From positions 3,782,001 to 3,846,000 of the forward strand of contig CP085828.1 in the NCBI GenBank assembly GCA_020809705.1: DNA of 64,000 bases, given 5' to 3'. The DNA comes from Calonectria ilicicola. Taxonomy: Eukaryota; Ascomycota; Sordariomycetes; Hypocreales; Nectriaceae. Position 1 is the first letter of the stretch, and every line of letters begins with the position of its first letter. Below the pieces are notes generated by a model. That model did no database searches. It was not told the origin of the DNA and was given only the letters and a program-made list of their open reading frames with translations. This document shows positions 9,997 through 19,941 of the stretch, in pieces. A program made the position numbers and the translations under genes.

Positions 9997-12211
9997 ATGC
10001 CCCGGCACTTTGCTACGATGCGCAGTTTGGGGTTCATCGCGGCGCTCGTCGCCCCCGTCTACGCGACGTGCTATTATCCCGACGGAAGCGATGCGGCGAA
10101 GGATTACAATTACCAGCCTTGCGGAAATACAGCTTTTTCGACGTGTTGTTATTTTGGCGAGGGCGACAAGTGCTTGGACAACGGATTGTGCAGCCAAGGA
10201 AATAAGCCGGACTATCGGGCAGCTTGCGCGAACAAGGACTGGTCAAATTGTCCGGACATTTGCATGGGCGGTACGTTGATGAAATCCATGCTGTAGCTTT
10301 TGTTTCGGCCATGGGACCTTTGCTCTTCGAATCAAACCAAGCTGAAGCAACTTGAATTTGGAACTGACACACAAACTAGAGCAAGACGGCACCTGGTATC
10401 AACTGCAGAAATGCGGGGACAATAAATACTGTTGCCCTCCAGCGGATGAAAGCGACTGTTGTAACAGCGGTGCAACAATCTACACGCTCCCCGTTAAAAA
10501 CTCGACAACCAGTAGCGACAGCACCTCGAACAGCAGCGGCTCCACCTCTACCTCCGGCTCCAGCTCCAACTCCAACTCCGGCACCAGCTCCAACGATGGC
10601 ACAACGACGGTGGTAGTTACTTCGACGGCAGGCGGAAACTCTGTCCCAGCAGGCCCGATTGCTGGCGGTGTAGTTGGCGGCGTGTTTGTCATTGGCTTAT
10701 TTGTGTTTGGATTCATCTTCTTCAAGAGAAAGGGAAAGAAAGGTGCAGCCTCTGCATCGCCCGAGAACGGAGGAAACGATGGTGGCAGCGGAGCAGGAGG
10801 AGGGCCCGCACTGGTTTCCTCTCCGAGCGATGGACGGGGAAGCTCGAATTTGAAGTCGATACCTCAACCAAGCGTGGCCGAAGTCGAGGGTCAGCTAGGC
10901 AAGAAATGGAATGAGGCTGATTCCAAGCCCGTTCTCTACGTCAGTCCTACTTTGGGCGATGAGAAGCTTGACTTTTTCAGCCAAGCGACAACCCCCAGCC
11001 CTGTGCAACATCATGCTGGACTCACAACCGGTGGAGCAGTGGAGGCGGACTCAAACCCTGTGATTACGCATACTGTTCAGCCACCTCGAACGCCGACCTT
11101 GGTACAGCAGCTTCCAGTCCCCCAGTATGCTGCCGAAGTGGATGGAGGAGCAACAACTACTTCCAGTGGAAGCTCAGTGAGCTCTGCCCATGCCGTACAG
11201 CCTGCCACTCAGCTGGGTGTGCCTCCCGTGCAGCAGATGCAAGCTTCTGGGTATCCAGTTGAGATGGACGGTCGAGCACCCATGGCCGCAGTTTCTAGAA
11301 ATGGTTCTCCTCGTCGGCAAGGTAGCCCACACTCGCTTACTCCCAATTCCAAGAATGCGTACACCCACAAGCCCATGGCTGAGATAGAGGGCACGGTGGT
11401 CATGCAGACAGCGTTGGGTCCCATAGTATCAACCACAATCGAGCAGTCTTACGCGCCTGCCTCATCAATCACCACGCGGCGGTCGCATAGCACTCGGAGA
11501 GCAGCTGAGATGGACAACGGAGCTGTTGCGAGGCGGACTCCAAGCCCTGCCAACTCGACCTCGACACTTGGACGGAACGGATCACGGACTGGGCGACCAC
11601 TCATAGAGGCGGACTCGAGTCCCTTTCTGACGACACCTGTCCGAGAAAATTTCCCAACGACATTTGCCTCGGAAGCGTATGAATTGAATGGCCAGAATGC
11701 GATGGCAACGAACAGCTATGTGGTTACAGACGCTGACTCGGATCATCTCATCCCTCCAGTCGCTAGACAGAATGCGCCATCTGCGACGCAACAAACAGCT
11801 TCCAACCAGTATACAGCCGAGATGGACGGTGGAATACTCTCAAACAACTCCCACAATAACGGAGCGCAAACTCAAGCTACGCGGCATGCAGTTGAGGCAG
11901 ATGGCCGTGTAATCATGGAGGCAGACTCCCGTCCCACAGGCCGTGCTCCTATCCAGCACGGCAGGGTACAAACCACAATAACCAGCACTCAGAATGCATC
12001 TGAAATGGATTCCAGGGAAATATTGGAGATGGGCTCGGATTATGTCCGTTCACCATCTCGCGAGCCAGCTGCAACCCACGCAGTAGAGGTGGATTCACGA
12101 GCGCTGTTGGAAGCGGATTCAAACCCTGTTATGACAACCCCCCCTACAGAGAATGCAAGACATGCGACGACAAGTTCGGAGCAGCAAAAGCAGGCCCATA
12201 AGCTATCATAA
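9997..12211 (+). CDS. Cys-rich one-pass membrane protein with a long repeat-bearing cytoplasmic tail
   Basis: The model is join(9997..10270,10380..12211), about 701 residues; an ATG at 10018 (MRSLGFIAALVAPVYATC) gives a tidier signal peptide and about 694 residues. The intron 10271-10379 has GTACGT, an AACTGAC branch and CTAG. The mature ectodomain has more than a dozen Cys (CC pairs at CCYF, CCPP and CC near the linker). A Ser/Thr/Asn-rich, probably glycosylated stalk follows, then one transmembrane helix (GGVVGGVFVIGLFVFGFIFF) and a basic stop-transfer KRKGKK. The tail of about 490 residues repeats short motifs of the form A/V-E-M/V/A-D-G/S. The architecture resembles fungal cell-wall/surface sensors. 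The ligand is unknown and no enzyme domain is visible. Confidence 0.8.
10873..12130 (+). repeat. Degenerate protein repeat array in the tail (AVEMDG / LEADSxPV)
   Basis: About 16 units are spread over about 1.25 kb. AEVEG, EADSKPV, VEADSNPV, AEVDGG, VEMDGR, AEIEGT, AEMDNG, IEADSSP, AEMDGG, VEADGR, MEADSRP, SEMDSR, VEVDSR and LEADSNPV can be read in order. They alternate loosely between an 'E-x-D-G' form and an 'EADSxP' form, with variable spacers, so they look like short linear motifs and not a folded repeat. Confidence 0.8.
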
Positions 12212-13094
12212 TGGTTGCGATGAATGGGAATGGGAGAGTCATGGGAAAGGAGTCTGGGATGTCACAAGCGTTCGTTTTTTCAACACCATTTTTGCCGAAC
12301 CACCGGGATGAATAATACTCTTGTAATGGAAATGGATTAATATGAAAAGAAAATCGTAAATTTAAGGGTTCATGTAATTTTATTCTAAAGACAAGGCGAA
12401 TTTGCGAGTCAAAGCAGCTGTGGCATTCACGTGTTCGATCTTGAACTTGGCTCCTCACTCATGCATTCGTATCCCGTTCTCATTTTCCGCATCACTAAAA
12501 TGACTTACCAAGTCTGCATGCACGTGCTTGGACTTTCTGGAAACTTCCAGCGCATAATTAGATTTGCTCGTTTCTGGTTGTTCATAATGCGAATATCTCA
12601 ACTCTTGAATATTTATCGATATTGAGGCTAGCCATCTTCATCATAGCTCGATAAGTGACTATGCTATGGGCAAAGCCAACTTGTCCACCCTCATAGCTTC
12701 TAGGAGCGTTTTACTAGTTATTGAGCCCAAAATCAGAGGCGATGTTGGAGATTCACAAGTTAGACCACTATTGGCGACGGGATCGTGAGATAGGGCAGAA
12801 AGCAGCATTTATTCATCCAATTCGAACACACGGCGTCGCCGCATGGGAGAGTTGGGACAACCTTTCACGTAATCATTTTGAAGATAAAGTGATCGGGGTC
12901 CAGTGAGAAAGAATATCCAGGAAGCTGATAAATGTGTTTTTTTTTGGTTTAGAGGTATTATGAAGTGCCCGCCTGGTCATCCTCAACAGTTATCTTTCTT
13001 GATTCAATCGACATGTCTATAATAAATTTGGCATCACATTAAAAAGCGTTTTATAACCCAAAAAAACCAACCCAGAAACCCAAAAGAACACCAT
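12212..13094. other. Intergenic between convergent genes
   Basis: This lies between the 3' ends of the membrane protein gene (plus) and the ankyrin gene (minus). It holds only short ORFs (12431-12625, 12721-12906) without recognisable features, so presumably two 3' UTRs and spacer. Confidence 0.4.
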
Positions 13095-15281
13095 CTAGTT
13101 ATCCAAACCGTTTGCGCCATCTTCTTCTGTTGTATTTGATATTGTAGCTGAGTTGTATCTACTGCAGTGATCCAAGATATGATCTAGAGATGGGTAGACA
13201 TTTTTCCTCTCCCAAATATCCCTAGCAGACTCTCCGTTTGAATCTTTAATGTCCAGAGCTGCACCAGCGGCGACAAGAAGTCGTCCCATGTGGGTAACCA
13301 TCTTTTGGATTTCGAATTTCTCGGTTGCTGAATGCGCTAATAGCATTAGAGGTGTGTAGCCAGCCGAAGTTAAGCAGTCTATGTCTTCGCCGGCGCCGTA
13401 ATCAAGAAGTAGCTTCAAGACACTAGGGCCTGAATGGTAGCAGGCATAATGAAGAGCCGTACCACCCGCGCAGCGCCAGTCTCCCGAGTCTCCGCTATGC
13501 CTGGCATGTACGTCGGCACCATTTCTTAGTAACATGTCGACCATTCTCTCTCTCGTGTTGCCAATGTCACTGGCCAATGTTGACTCTTCTGTACGCATTT
13601 GCATGGATACAAGGCGCATAAGAGGTGTCAATCCGTCAACATCGCGAACGTTGACATCAAGGGGTCCAGCTTTAGACTTTGATGTGATGGCTTCTAGCCG
13701 TGCTGCATCCTCACGGAACGACCACTCTGGATCTCCTGGTGTGAGTCTCCTTGGAATCAAAATATGCACCGGAGCGACACCGTCGGCAGAAACAGCGTTG
13801 GCATTCGCGCCATACTTGACCAAAAGTTCAAGGGTTCGTCGGGCTTCGATACGATGAGGGAATTTTGACGCATATACTAATGGCGTTTCACCTTTGCTGT
13901 CGGGAATATTTGGATCAACACCTAGTTCAAGAAGGCGCCTGAGAAGATTAAGTCCCAGTTCTGGAGCCGAATCGGGAGTTTTACAGAACCATCGGGGTTT
14001 AGAGAGCAAAATATGGATCGGGTGGCGCCTCATCTTCTCTTCGTTCTTCTCTTGATAGAGTTCTAGATTCGCCCCATGATTTAATATAAAGTGAACTGTG
14101 TGCGCCGAGTTGCTCCTCGGCCCAATAAATCTCAAAATGTAGTTAAGCGGCGTCGTGGACTGCCATGGATCATTAACATTGGCGCCATATTTGACCAATG
14201 TATTGATTGTGTCAAGATAGGCAGCGAACTTGGATGTCGGACCGATGGCAAGAGCAATGAGCATGCGTGCGATGACGGATTTTGGCCGTTCTCCAGGCTT
14301 TAGTCGACATTTCGCTCCAACATCTGCTCCGCGTCTAAGCAATAGCTCGACAATGTCTTGCGAGCCAGCAAGAATTGATATTTTGAACAAGTTGGTCTCT
14401 GGACATCCTTCGGCCGCTGGGTCATCATTTTCCGTATCTATTCCATCCACCGGTGCTCCATGGTCGAGAAGCAATTTGATAAATGCATAGGCAAGTTTGC
14501 TATACTCTGGTAGATGATGCTTGGCCGCATGGTATATCAACGACTTTCCTTCAGGTGTTGGACCTACAATATCCAAGCCAGCTTTTAGAAGCCATTTTAG
14601 GACCGAAAAGTGACCTTGTCGAATAGCTTCATATCCTAATGAGAACCCAGAAGCTGCTTTGATATTGGGATCACATCCTAGATCAAGCAAAGTCTTGACA
14701 CTTGACAACTGGATCTGGGAGCACAGAAGCTCTGCAAGAGGCGGAGTCGAATTGGATCTGAGAGGGTGGATTGAGCTCCCATGCCGGACAAGCGCATTGA
14801 CAACGTCTTTGTTGCGAGCAACGTGAATTGGGCGAATATCCCCTACGGCCATGACCTCAACATTGGCGCCGAATTCAACTAAAAGATCGATGGCGGCGAT
14901 CTGCCCGTGTCGCGCCGCTTGGTGCATGACTGTCATGCCGTATGATGCCGGAAGGCGGAGCCTTCCGCCGTAGCCGCAGCCATACACCGGCTCGTTGATC
15001 CATGGCCCTCTCTCCTCTCTTGAGAGGATCTTCTTGATGGTGAACAGCTTTCCGCGCGATGCCGCCCAGGCTAGGACGAGACCCCTGAAGCGGGGGTCAG
15101 TATTCAAGGCAGGCTTTTCATTCGAACTGCCGCCTCGGTACCGAGGAAGCTTCGTGTACAGCACATCATCGATGCGCTCGTAATGCTCACGGTTAGTGAG
15201 CGCCCAATTTGCGACGGAGCTGAAGGGAAGGTGGTTTGCGATTTCGTAGAGAACGTCCAGAGGGAGCTGAGCGGGATTCAT
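13095..15281 (-). CDS. F-box and ankyrin-repeat protein
   Basis: This is a single-exon ORF. The start at 15281 (MNPAQLPLDVLYEIANHL) gives 728 residues and begins right at an F-box-like helix set (residues about 1-50, including LP..VL..I...L and W..L). An upstream in-frame ATG at 15347 would add 22 residues of no clear character. At least ten ankyrin-type repeats follow, with recognisable T-x-LHYA / PLMLLA cores and xxLLxxGAxV turns (DLLVEFGANVEV, ELLLRRGADV, DMLLRNGADVHARH, KLLLDYGAGED). F-box/ankyrin proteins of fungi are thought to feed bound partners to SCF ubiquitin ligases; the substrate is unknown. The ORF is intact, unlike the two other ankyrin/STAND-type genes in the window. Confidence 0.85.
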   Translation of the reverse strand: MNPAQLPLDVLYEIANHLPFSSVANWALTNREHYERIDDVLYTKLPRYRGGSSNEKPALNTDPRFRGLVLAWAASRGKLFTIKKILSREERGPWINEPVYGCGYGGRLRLPASYGMTVMHQAARHGQIAAIDLLVEFGANVEVMAVGDIRPIHVARNKDVVNALVRHGSSIHPLRSNSTPPLAELLCSQIQLSSVKTLLDLGCDPNIKAASGFSLGYEAIRQGHFSVLKWLLKAGLDIVGPTPEGKSLIYHAAKHHLPEYSKLAYAFIKLLLDHGAPVDGIDTENDDPAAEGCPETNLFKISILAGSQDIVELLLRRGADVGAKCRLKPGERPKSVIARMLIALAIGPTSKFAAYLDTINTLVKYGANVNDPWQSTTPLNYILRFIGPRSNSAHTVHFILNHGANLELYQEKNEEKMRRHPIHILLSKPRWFCKTPDSAPELGLNLLRRLLELGVDPNIPDSKGETPLVYASKFPHRIEARRTLELLVKYGANANAVSADGVAPVHILIPRRLTPGDPEWSFREDAARLEAITSKSKAGPLDVNVRDVDGLTPLMRLVSMQMRTEESTLASDIGNTRERMVDMLLRNGADVHARHSGDSGDWRCAGGTALHYACYHSGPSVLKLLLDYGAGEDIDCLTSAGYTPLMLLAHSATEKFEIQKMVTHMGRLLVAAGAALDIKDSNGESARDIWERKNVYPSLDHILDHCSRYNSATISNTTEEDGANGLDN

Positions 15282-16172
15282 GGCAGCCTTGTCAGCAGGC
15301 TGGCCCTGCATAAAGCGATCCGAACCGAAGGTGAGAGAGCAATGCAAAGTGTGGCGTCCTCAACGGCCACCAAAAAAATCAATCCAGAAACGCTCGCAAC
15401 TCAAAATAACATTCCAAACCGCTTCAATTATGAAAAGAACGCCTATCGTGTGGATGATGACGGGAAATGGACCAAACGCCGAAAACTTACCTACTACCTT
15501 CTTATCCTGGTGTTGAGAGTCTAGACCCTCACCCTGGGTCGGCATTGCCGCGCGTATGAGTCGACCGAAATAACGTGACTTCGACAAATGACTAGCCTAG
15601 TGCCTGCCCATACAAACCCCAGCGCCCCCAATTGTGCCAACTGTGGAGAAGGGCTTCCGATCTTGACTCTTTGCCCATGAGAAGCGCGATGCATTTCTTG
15701 ATGTTTATTTGCCATTGCTCTCAGAATGCGCAAGACTGCACCAGCCACAACGGCTCCTCCCTACCCGTCTTGGCGAATGAACGTGCTCCTTGCGTAACTT
15801 TTGAGGCGCTAACATTTGTGAGTTTTGTGCCGTAGGTGCCCCAGGGACCCCTGAAGCTTTTGCTTTCGGCTCCAAAATTTGGCGAAAACATGTGGTAGAA
15901 CAGTTGATTGTATCTTGGTCGGGCGAATCATATGGCCAAACTTAATTGTATCTGCCACCGTTGTGGCTTTGGAGCTCCCTCTAGGTTAGAGCCCACGATT
16001 TACCAAAATGTGGTAGAACATGATAACGATTGGAGACGGGATTTCCTTATTCAGCATTGTCTGATTTATGATCTGCAGAAAATCCAGCCGAATCAGCGCA
16101 GCGTCCCATTAACTTTTGTTACTATTTCTACATTACCATGTTCTTTTCCCATATCGGCAAGATGCGGCTCCA
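15282..16172. other. Intergenic, promoter side of the F-box/ankyrin gene
   Basis: Small ORFs on both strands (15183-15524, 15908-16213) lack support. A 13-base word ATGTGGTAGAACA occurs twice about 119 bases apart (near 15892 and 16009). I see no gene. Confidence 0.35.
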
Positions 16173-17111
16173 TCACCAAACAACTAACAAGCCCGCCCCG
16201 ACAATCATGCTGATAAATATTACGATTAATTGAACAAATCCAGATCCGCCAAATGTTACCGTTGGCGCATTGCCCTCGGTATCGTTACCGTTCTCACTGC
16301 TTGCCCCGGCAGTATCGCTTGCCCCAACAACAAGCGCTATTCCAGGAACCAATGTAACGATCGCCCAATCATCAGTTACTGAAGCTTCCGTCGGCAGAGT
16401 CATTGCAGAAGTTGTCCAGTCGTTGGTTACGGAAGCGATGGAGAGCAACGGTGGTGCCCAGGTAGCTCCATCAAATGTCGTAACCTTAACAAGGGCTTCG
16501 CTGGGATATAATTGATAGCAGACCGATGAGTAGTTAAAGTCTGAGAATGGGCCAAGGCTTGACCAGCACCCATTGTTGAGATCGGCTGAGTAGCCACTAA
16601 AATCAAAATCAATACAAATCTGCGTCGGGGTAGAATTCTGAAATTACGTTGGGCAACAGTATGCAACTGTTTCGGATGGAGCCAGTATTTTTGGTTAGAT
16701 GTCGATAGAGGGCAGCTCTACGGCAAGACCCTCTAAGCGGTAAGGATTCCCAGAGTTCTCAGTAAATACCCCAGAGAACTTGAAGGTAGATTCGCCTTCA
16801 CGTGCAAGTGCTCCGGCTGTCGTCCATCCAGAAGGGCAGTGCAAGCCGGGCGAGTAATACGGAACAGCTGGTTGTAATGGCGTCTCCAAACGCCTTGAAA
16901 CCAGTGCGTCATAGGCGGAGCCGGAAGGTAGACAATCACCCCATGACTTGACGCCGCATGTGGGCTGCCCAACTAAAAGATCCCACTTGGTCGCATTTGC
17001 GATCAACACATGCTCTGTTCCGGTGGAACAAGACGCTGGCGCTGTGTAGGTTGTTGTTAGTGGGCCAAGGTTGGTTATCAAGTCGCCGAAATATGCCGTT
17101 GTTGTTGGCAT
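16173..17111 (-). pseudogene. Cys-rich fungal membrane protein gene with two in-frame TAA codons (pseudogene or new intron)
   Basis: The N-terminal part starts at 17111 (MPTTTAYFGDLITNLGPLTT), a recognisable opening of a family of fungal secreted/membrane proteins. The frame continues unbroken in register to 16173, apart from TAA at 16697-16695 and TAA at 16646-16644. The sequence between and around them still reads as family-like protein (LPSIDI, PKILAPSETVAYCCPT, then SGYSADLNNGCWSSLG). The C-terminus carries one transmembrane helix (FVQLIVIFISMIVGAGLLVV). Alternatively, an 84-nt in-frame intron (16721-16638, GTAGAG...TTTCAG) would splice out both stops at the cost of the CCP motif, giving join(16637..16173) after exon 17111..16722 and about 284 residues. 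Both TAA fit CAA to TAA changes. Function unknown. Confidence 0.6.
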
Positions 17112-17610
17112 CTTGAGAGCAGCTGCAAAATGGTAGGTCAGGGCAAATTTTGGTGCGGAGCTTTCCAAAGGCAAATCAGGCAGATCCCTACGAGTTATGT
17201 ACTCACTCTCAAGCCACGGATCAGGCTAAAAGCGTTGTCGTGCATCGCACCGTCTGTTCCTTGTTTCGTTTTACCGACCTACGTGCCTCCTTTCGGTAAC
17301 CGCCGAGGTACGCAGCCAACAAAGAGCGCCAGCTTTGCCGGGGGGGTTGCATTGCGGGAAGTGCGGCTGAATTTAGCACTGGTTTCGAGTGCTTGGCATT
17401 GTGATCCTCCTTCTCATACGATGGCTACATGAAGCCGTATAATATACCAACATGGACCTTAACTGGCAATAAAAATTGCCACAGATATGATGCCCTCAAT
17501 GATTGTATATTTGTTGAAAGTGGAAAGAAAAAAATAAAACAGCACACTGATGAGAACATTAGGAAATTGCCGAGGCCATGCTCCTTCGTCTCACTCATAC
17601 CCATCATTTT
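17112..17610. other. Intergenic
   Basis: No gene is supported. The ORF at 17130-17432 and the plus ORF starting 17429 are shadows of, or overlap, the neighbouring minus-strand genes. Confidence 0.35.
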
Positions 17611-18351
17611 TCATGATGCGTTAGCTGCCGCTGATTCTACTCCTTCCTGCACTTCTCGAAGCCAAATACAAAAGCAGCTCATGAGTGCCATAAGGCTCCA
17701 TTGCATGCCCAATTCTCCCGTGGCCCCACTGCCTCGAAGCTGGAACTCTCCCATGTCTTTCCTGTTGCCGAATAGCTTACCATTCGCATACATGGCAACA
17801 ACCTCCCTCCCATCGCTACTGATTCCTTCTACACGCTCGGTAGGGTTTTTTTTTTCTAATTCGTTACCCATCCGCACCAGCTTCCAACCGCTGCCGGCCT
17901 TCCCAAGGCTCTTGACTTCACTCCCGCGTGTTGGCCGCCACTCAAACCGTTCTACATGTCGAGCTTCGCCCTCGCCCACGTGAAAACCAAACCAGAAAAT
18001 ATTCTTTCTCAAAGTCTGGTTATGTCTTAATACTTCCCTGCATGCGGCAGCGCCTTCATTTTCAATTGCTGGTAGCTCGATGCCAAAATCGGGTTTCCAT
18101 CTTCCAATCTCTTTGGCGGTTGCAAGTGGCGGGTCATCACCAGTGGGGCCATCATGAAGTATTATGCCCGAGTAAAGGCTTCCAGGCATGCTGAGCGAGA
18201 TTATTGGCTCCGTGTCAGGCTCACTGACGCGGCAGACCATATTGCTCCAGGTTTTGCCATGTGTCAAATGCAGCGTTGTCGGGAGCGGCTTGTTGGCAGT
18301 GGCCTCCGATATTTGGGGAGTCGGTAGTGTTTTAGAATTTGAGTTGCCCAT
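17611..18351 (-). CDS. Hypothetical protein with N-myristoylation-like start, possible tubby/LURP-like fold
   Basis: Single exon, 246 residues. It begins MGNSNSK, which fits the N-myristoyltransferase consensus (Gly2, Ser6), so membrane attachment is plausible. The body alternates short beta-like segments (MVCRVSEP, IISLSMPG, SGIILHDG, FWFGFHVG, RHVERFEWR, GWKLVRM), a pattern I associate with LURP-one/tubby-C-terminal-like barrels; this is an impression, not a domain hit. There is no Cys/His catalytic pattern. The C-terminus has one hydrophobic stretch (LMALMSCFCIWL), common in fungal members of such families. The ORF is intact, with no intron. I cannot name its function. Confidence 0.55.
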   Translation of the reverse strand: MGNSNSKTLPTPQISEATANKPLPTTLHLTHGKTWSNMVCRVSEPDTEPIISLSMPGSLYSGIILHDGPTGDDPPLATAKEIGRWKPDFGIELPAIENEGAAACREVLRHNQTLRKNIFWFGFHVGEGEARHVERFEWRPTRGSEVKSLGKAGSGWKLVRMGNELEKKNPTERVEGISSDGREVVAMYANGKLFGNRKDMGEFQLRGSGATGELGMQWSLMALMSCFCIWLREVQEGVESAAANAS

Positions 18352-19291
18352 TTTATTGTATGGGGAAGAGATGAAGGACAGGTATAGTAGATGCGAAAGA
18401 TGAAGCTGTAGGCTATCTCATGGATAGTGCAAGTACGCCTCAGACGACATTTGAGGGGTCGTGTTCTAAGCATAGATGTGATAATATATTACGTAATACT
18501 GGTTTTTGGATATTTTTCTTGTCTTGATCCAATGGAGTCATAGTGTTTGATCTGCCTGGTACAGGCTCTGGCAAAATGGGCTAAGCCTAGAGGCTGGCCA
18601 ACAATCCACTGAGCCAGCGCCAATGGAAATAACTCCCATAATCAGTTGCTGATCATCTGGTGAAGTGGGGGATCTTATTTTCTGACCAGTAATAAAAAGT
18701 CGGTCGTATTTACGGTTATTTTGACCAAATGGAGGGGCCAATCGGGACGGGTTATTGAACACATGGTGATAACGTTACACTCTCACACAATCTAGGCTAG
18801 AGAACGACTGCAAATTCCCTAACCCAGAGCAAATAACCTTACTCCCAAACTCGGGGTCGCCCATCAGCCTGTTGCGCTAGCACTGGGATGATTTGACGTA
18901 CAGAAGACTTCTTGGGCTTGAAATCAGCTGACATCCACTGCACAGCTGCTGAAGATTAGCGGTTGGTGGTGGGTGGGGCTAACGACGTGCGATTTTCAAG
19001 GCGTTAAATCAGTGTTAATGTTTAGATGTTTGGATGCGAACATTAAACCCTCAAAATTTATAAGTTTAATTTGCATAATTTTTTGCCTTAGAAGATCAAA
19101 AACTTTGAATTGACATGGAATTAATATTACTGTGCCATCTTGGTACTGGGCCTTTGAGCTGTTCCAAATGCCTGTTCGGTTCAGTTCTGTGTAATTTCCC
19201 ATGACCCTAGCTGCTCCCCGCTGGTAATATATGCTCCTTCTCAGTATCCAAGGCGACTGCATAGCTATAATCACGCTATTTCAAAACTAAA
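18352..19291. other. Intergenic
   Basis: Only short ORFs on the minus strand (18264-18473, 18538-18762, 18996-19274). No recognisable gene. Confidence 0.4.
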
Positions 19292-19941
19292 TTAGTGATT
19301 TGTGCCATTCTGCAGCTCGACACCCTCAGTGTCGGATTTCCATCGGCCTTGGATGCGAGAACGCCCCCTTTCTATGAAGGTGATTGCTACGATGTAAGCT
19401 AGACCAACAAAGCCACCAATGACTCCATAGGCAATCTCGCCCCCTTCGGTATTTCCAGCTAGCTTCAAGCCCAGCCCGCCGGTTATGGTTGCGAGGAGGA
19501 TCAGGACACGCTCGTACCAGACATGCAGGTATGTCCACCAAGTTCGACTTTGGGTCTTGCGATATTTATAATGGTGGACGAAGCCAACGATGGGTTGAAA
19601 AATCGTCATCACTACAACAATAGTGCCTAAGATAGTGTGAGAATTGCCGTGATATCCTGTGAACTTTGCGGTCTAAGAAACCTTTTGCTTGATGTTGCGC
19701 GAACTCTGTCGATAATTTTCCCGACTCGAATGCCTGTGGCTAGTCCAGCCAACATGAGAGCAAAACCAATAATTTGGCAAGTGACATGGGCCCAAATAGC
19801 GCCCCTGACTTTGAGGACGCGGATGAATAATGCTCCAAGGATGTATACAATGACCCAAGCCAGACCCATTTCGATGCCATGAGCTTTGAGCAAATTGGAA
19901 GCAGATGGAAATCTTCGTAGACCATGTTGGGAGTCGAGCCA
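19292..19941 (-). CDS. Cytochrome b561-type transmembrane protein (5' end unresolved)
   Basis: Two exon segments encode the cytochrome b561 core. The upstream one (about 19893-19705) has KAHGIEMGLAWVIVYILGAL and RGAIWAHVTCQIIGFALMLAG. The downstream one (about 19663-19292) has HTILGTIVVV...GFVHHYKYRK, YLHVWYERVLILLATITGG and GEIAYGVIGGFVGLAYIVA. The four expected haem-ligand histidines (KAHG, WAHV, VHHY, YLHV) are all present. Family members move electrons across membranes, usually from ascorbate or another cytosolic donor. The two segments lie in different frames; an intron ending CGCAAAG|TTC (19664) is likely, with donor GTTCGC at 19704 (41 nt, very short) or GTCGGG at 19725 (62 nt). No good ATG precedes the first helix, and the N-terminal DOMON domain of many fungal homologues is not seen. 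The gene could be partial or decaying. Confidence 0.65.
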
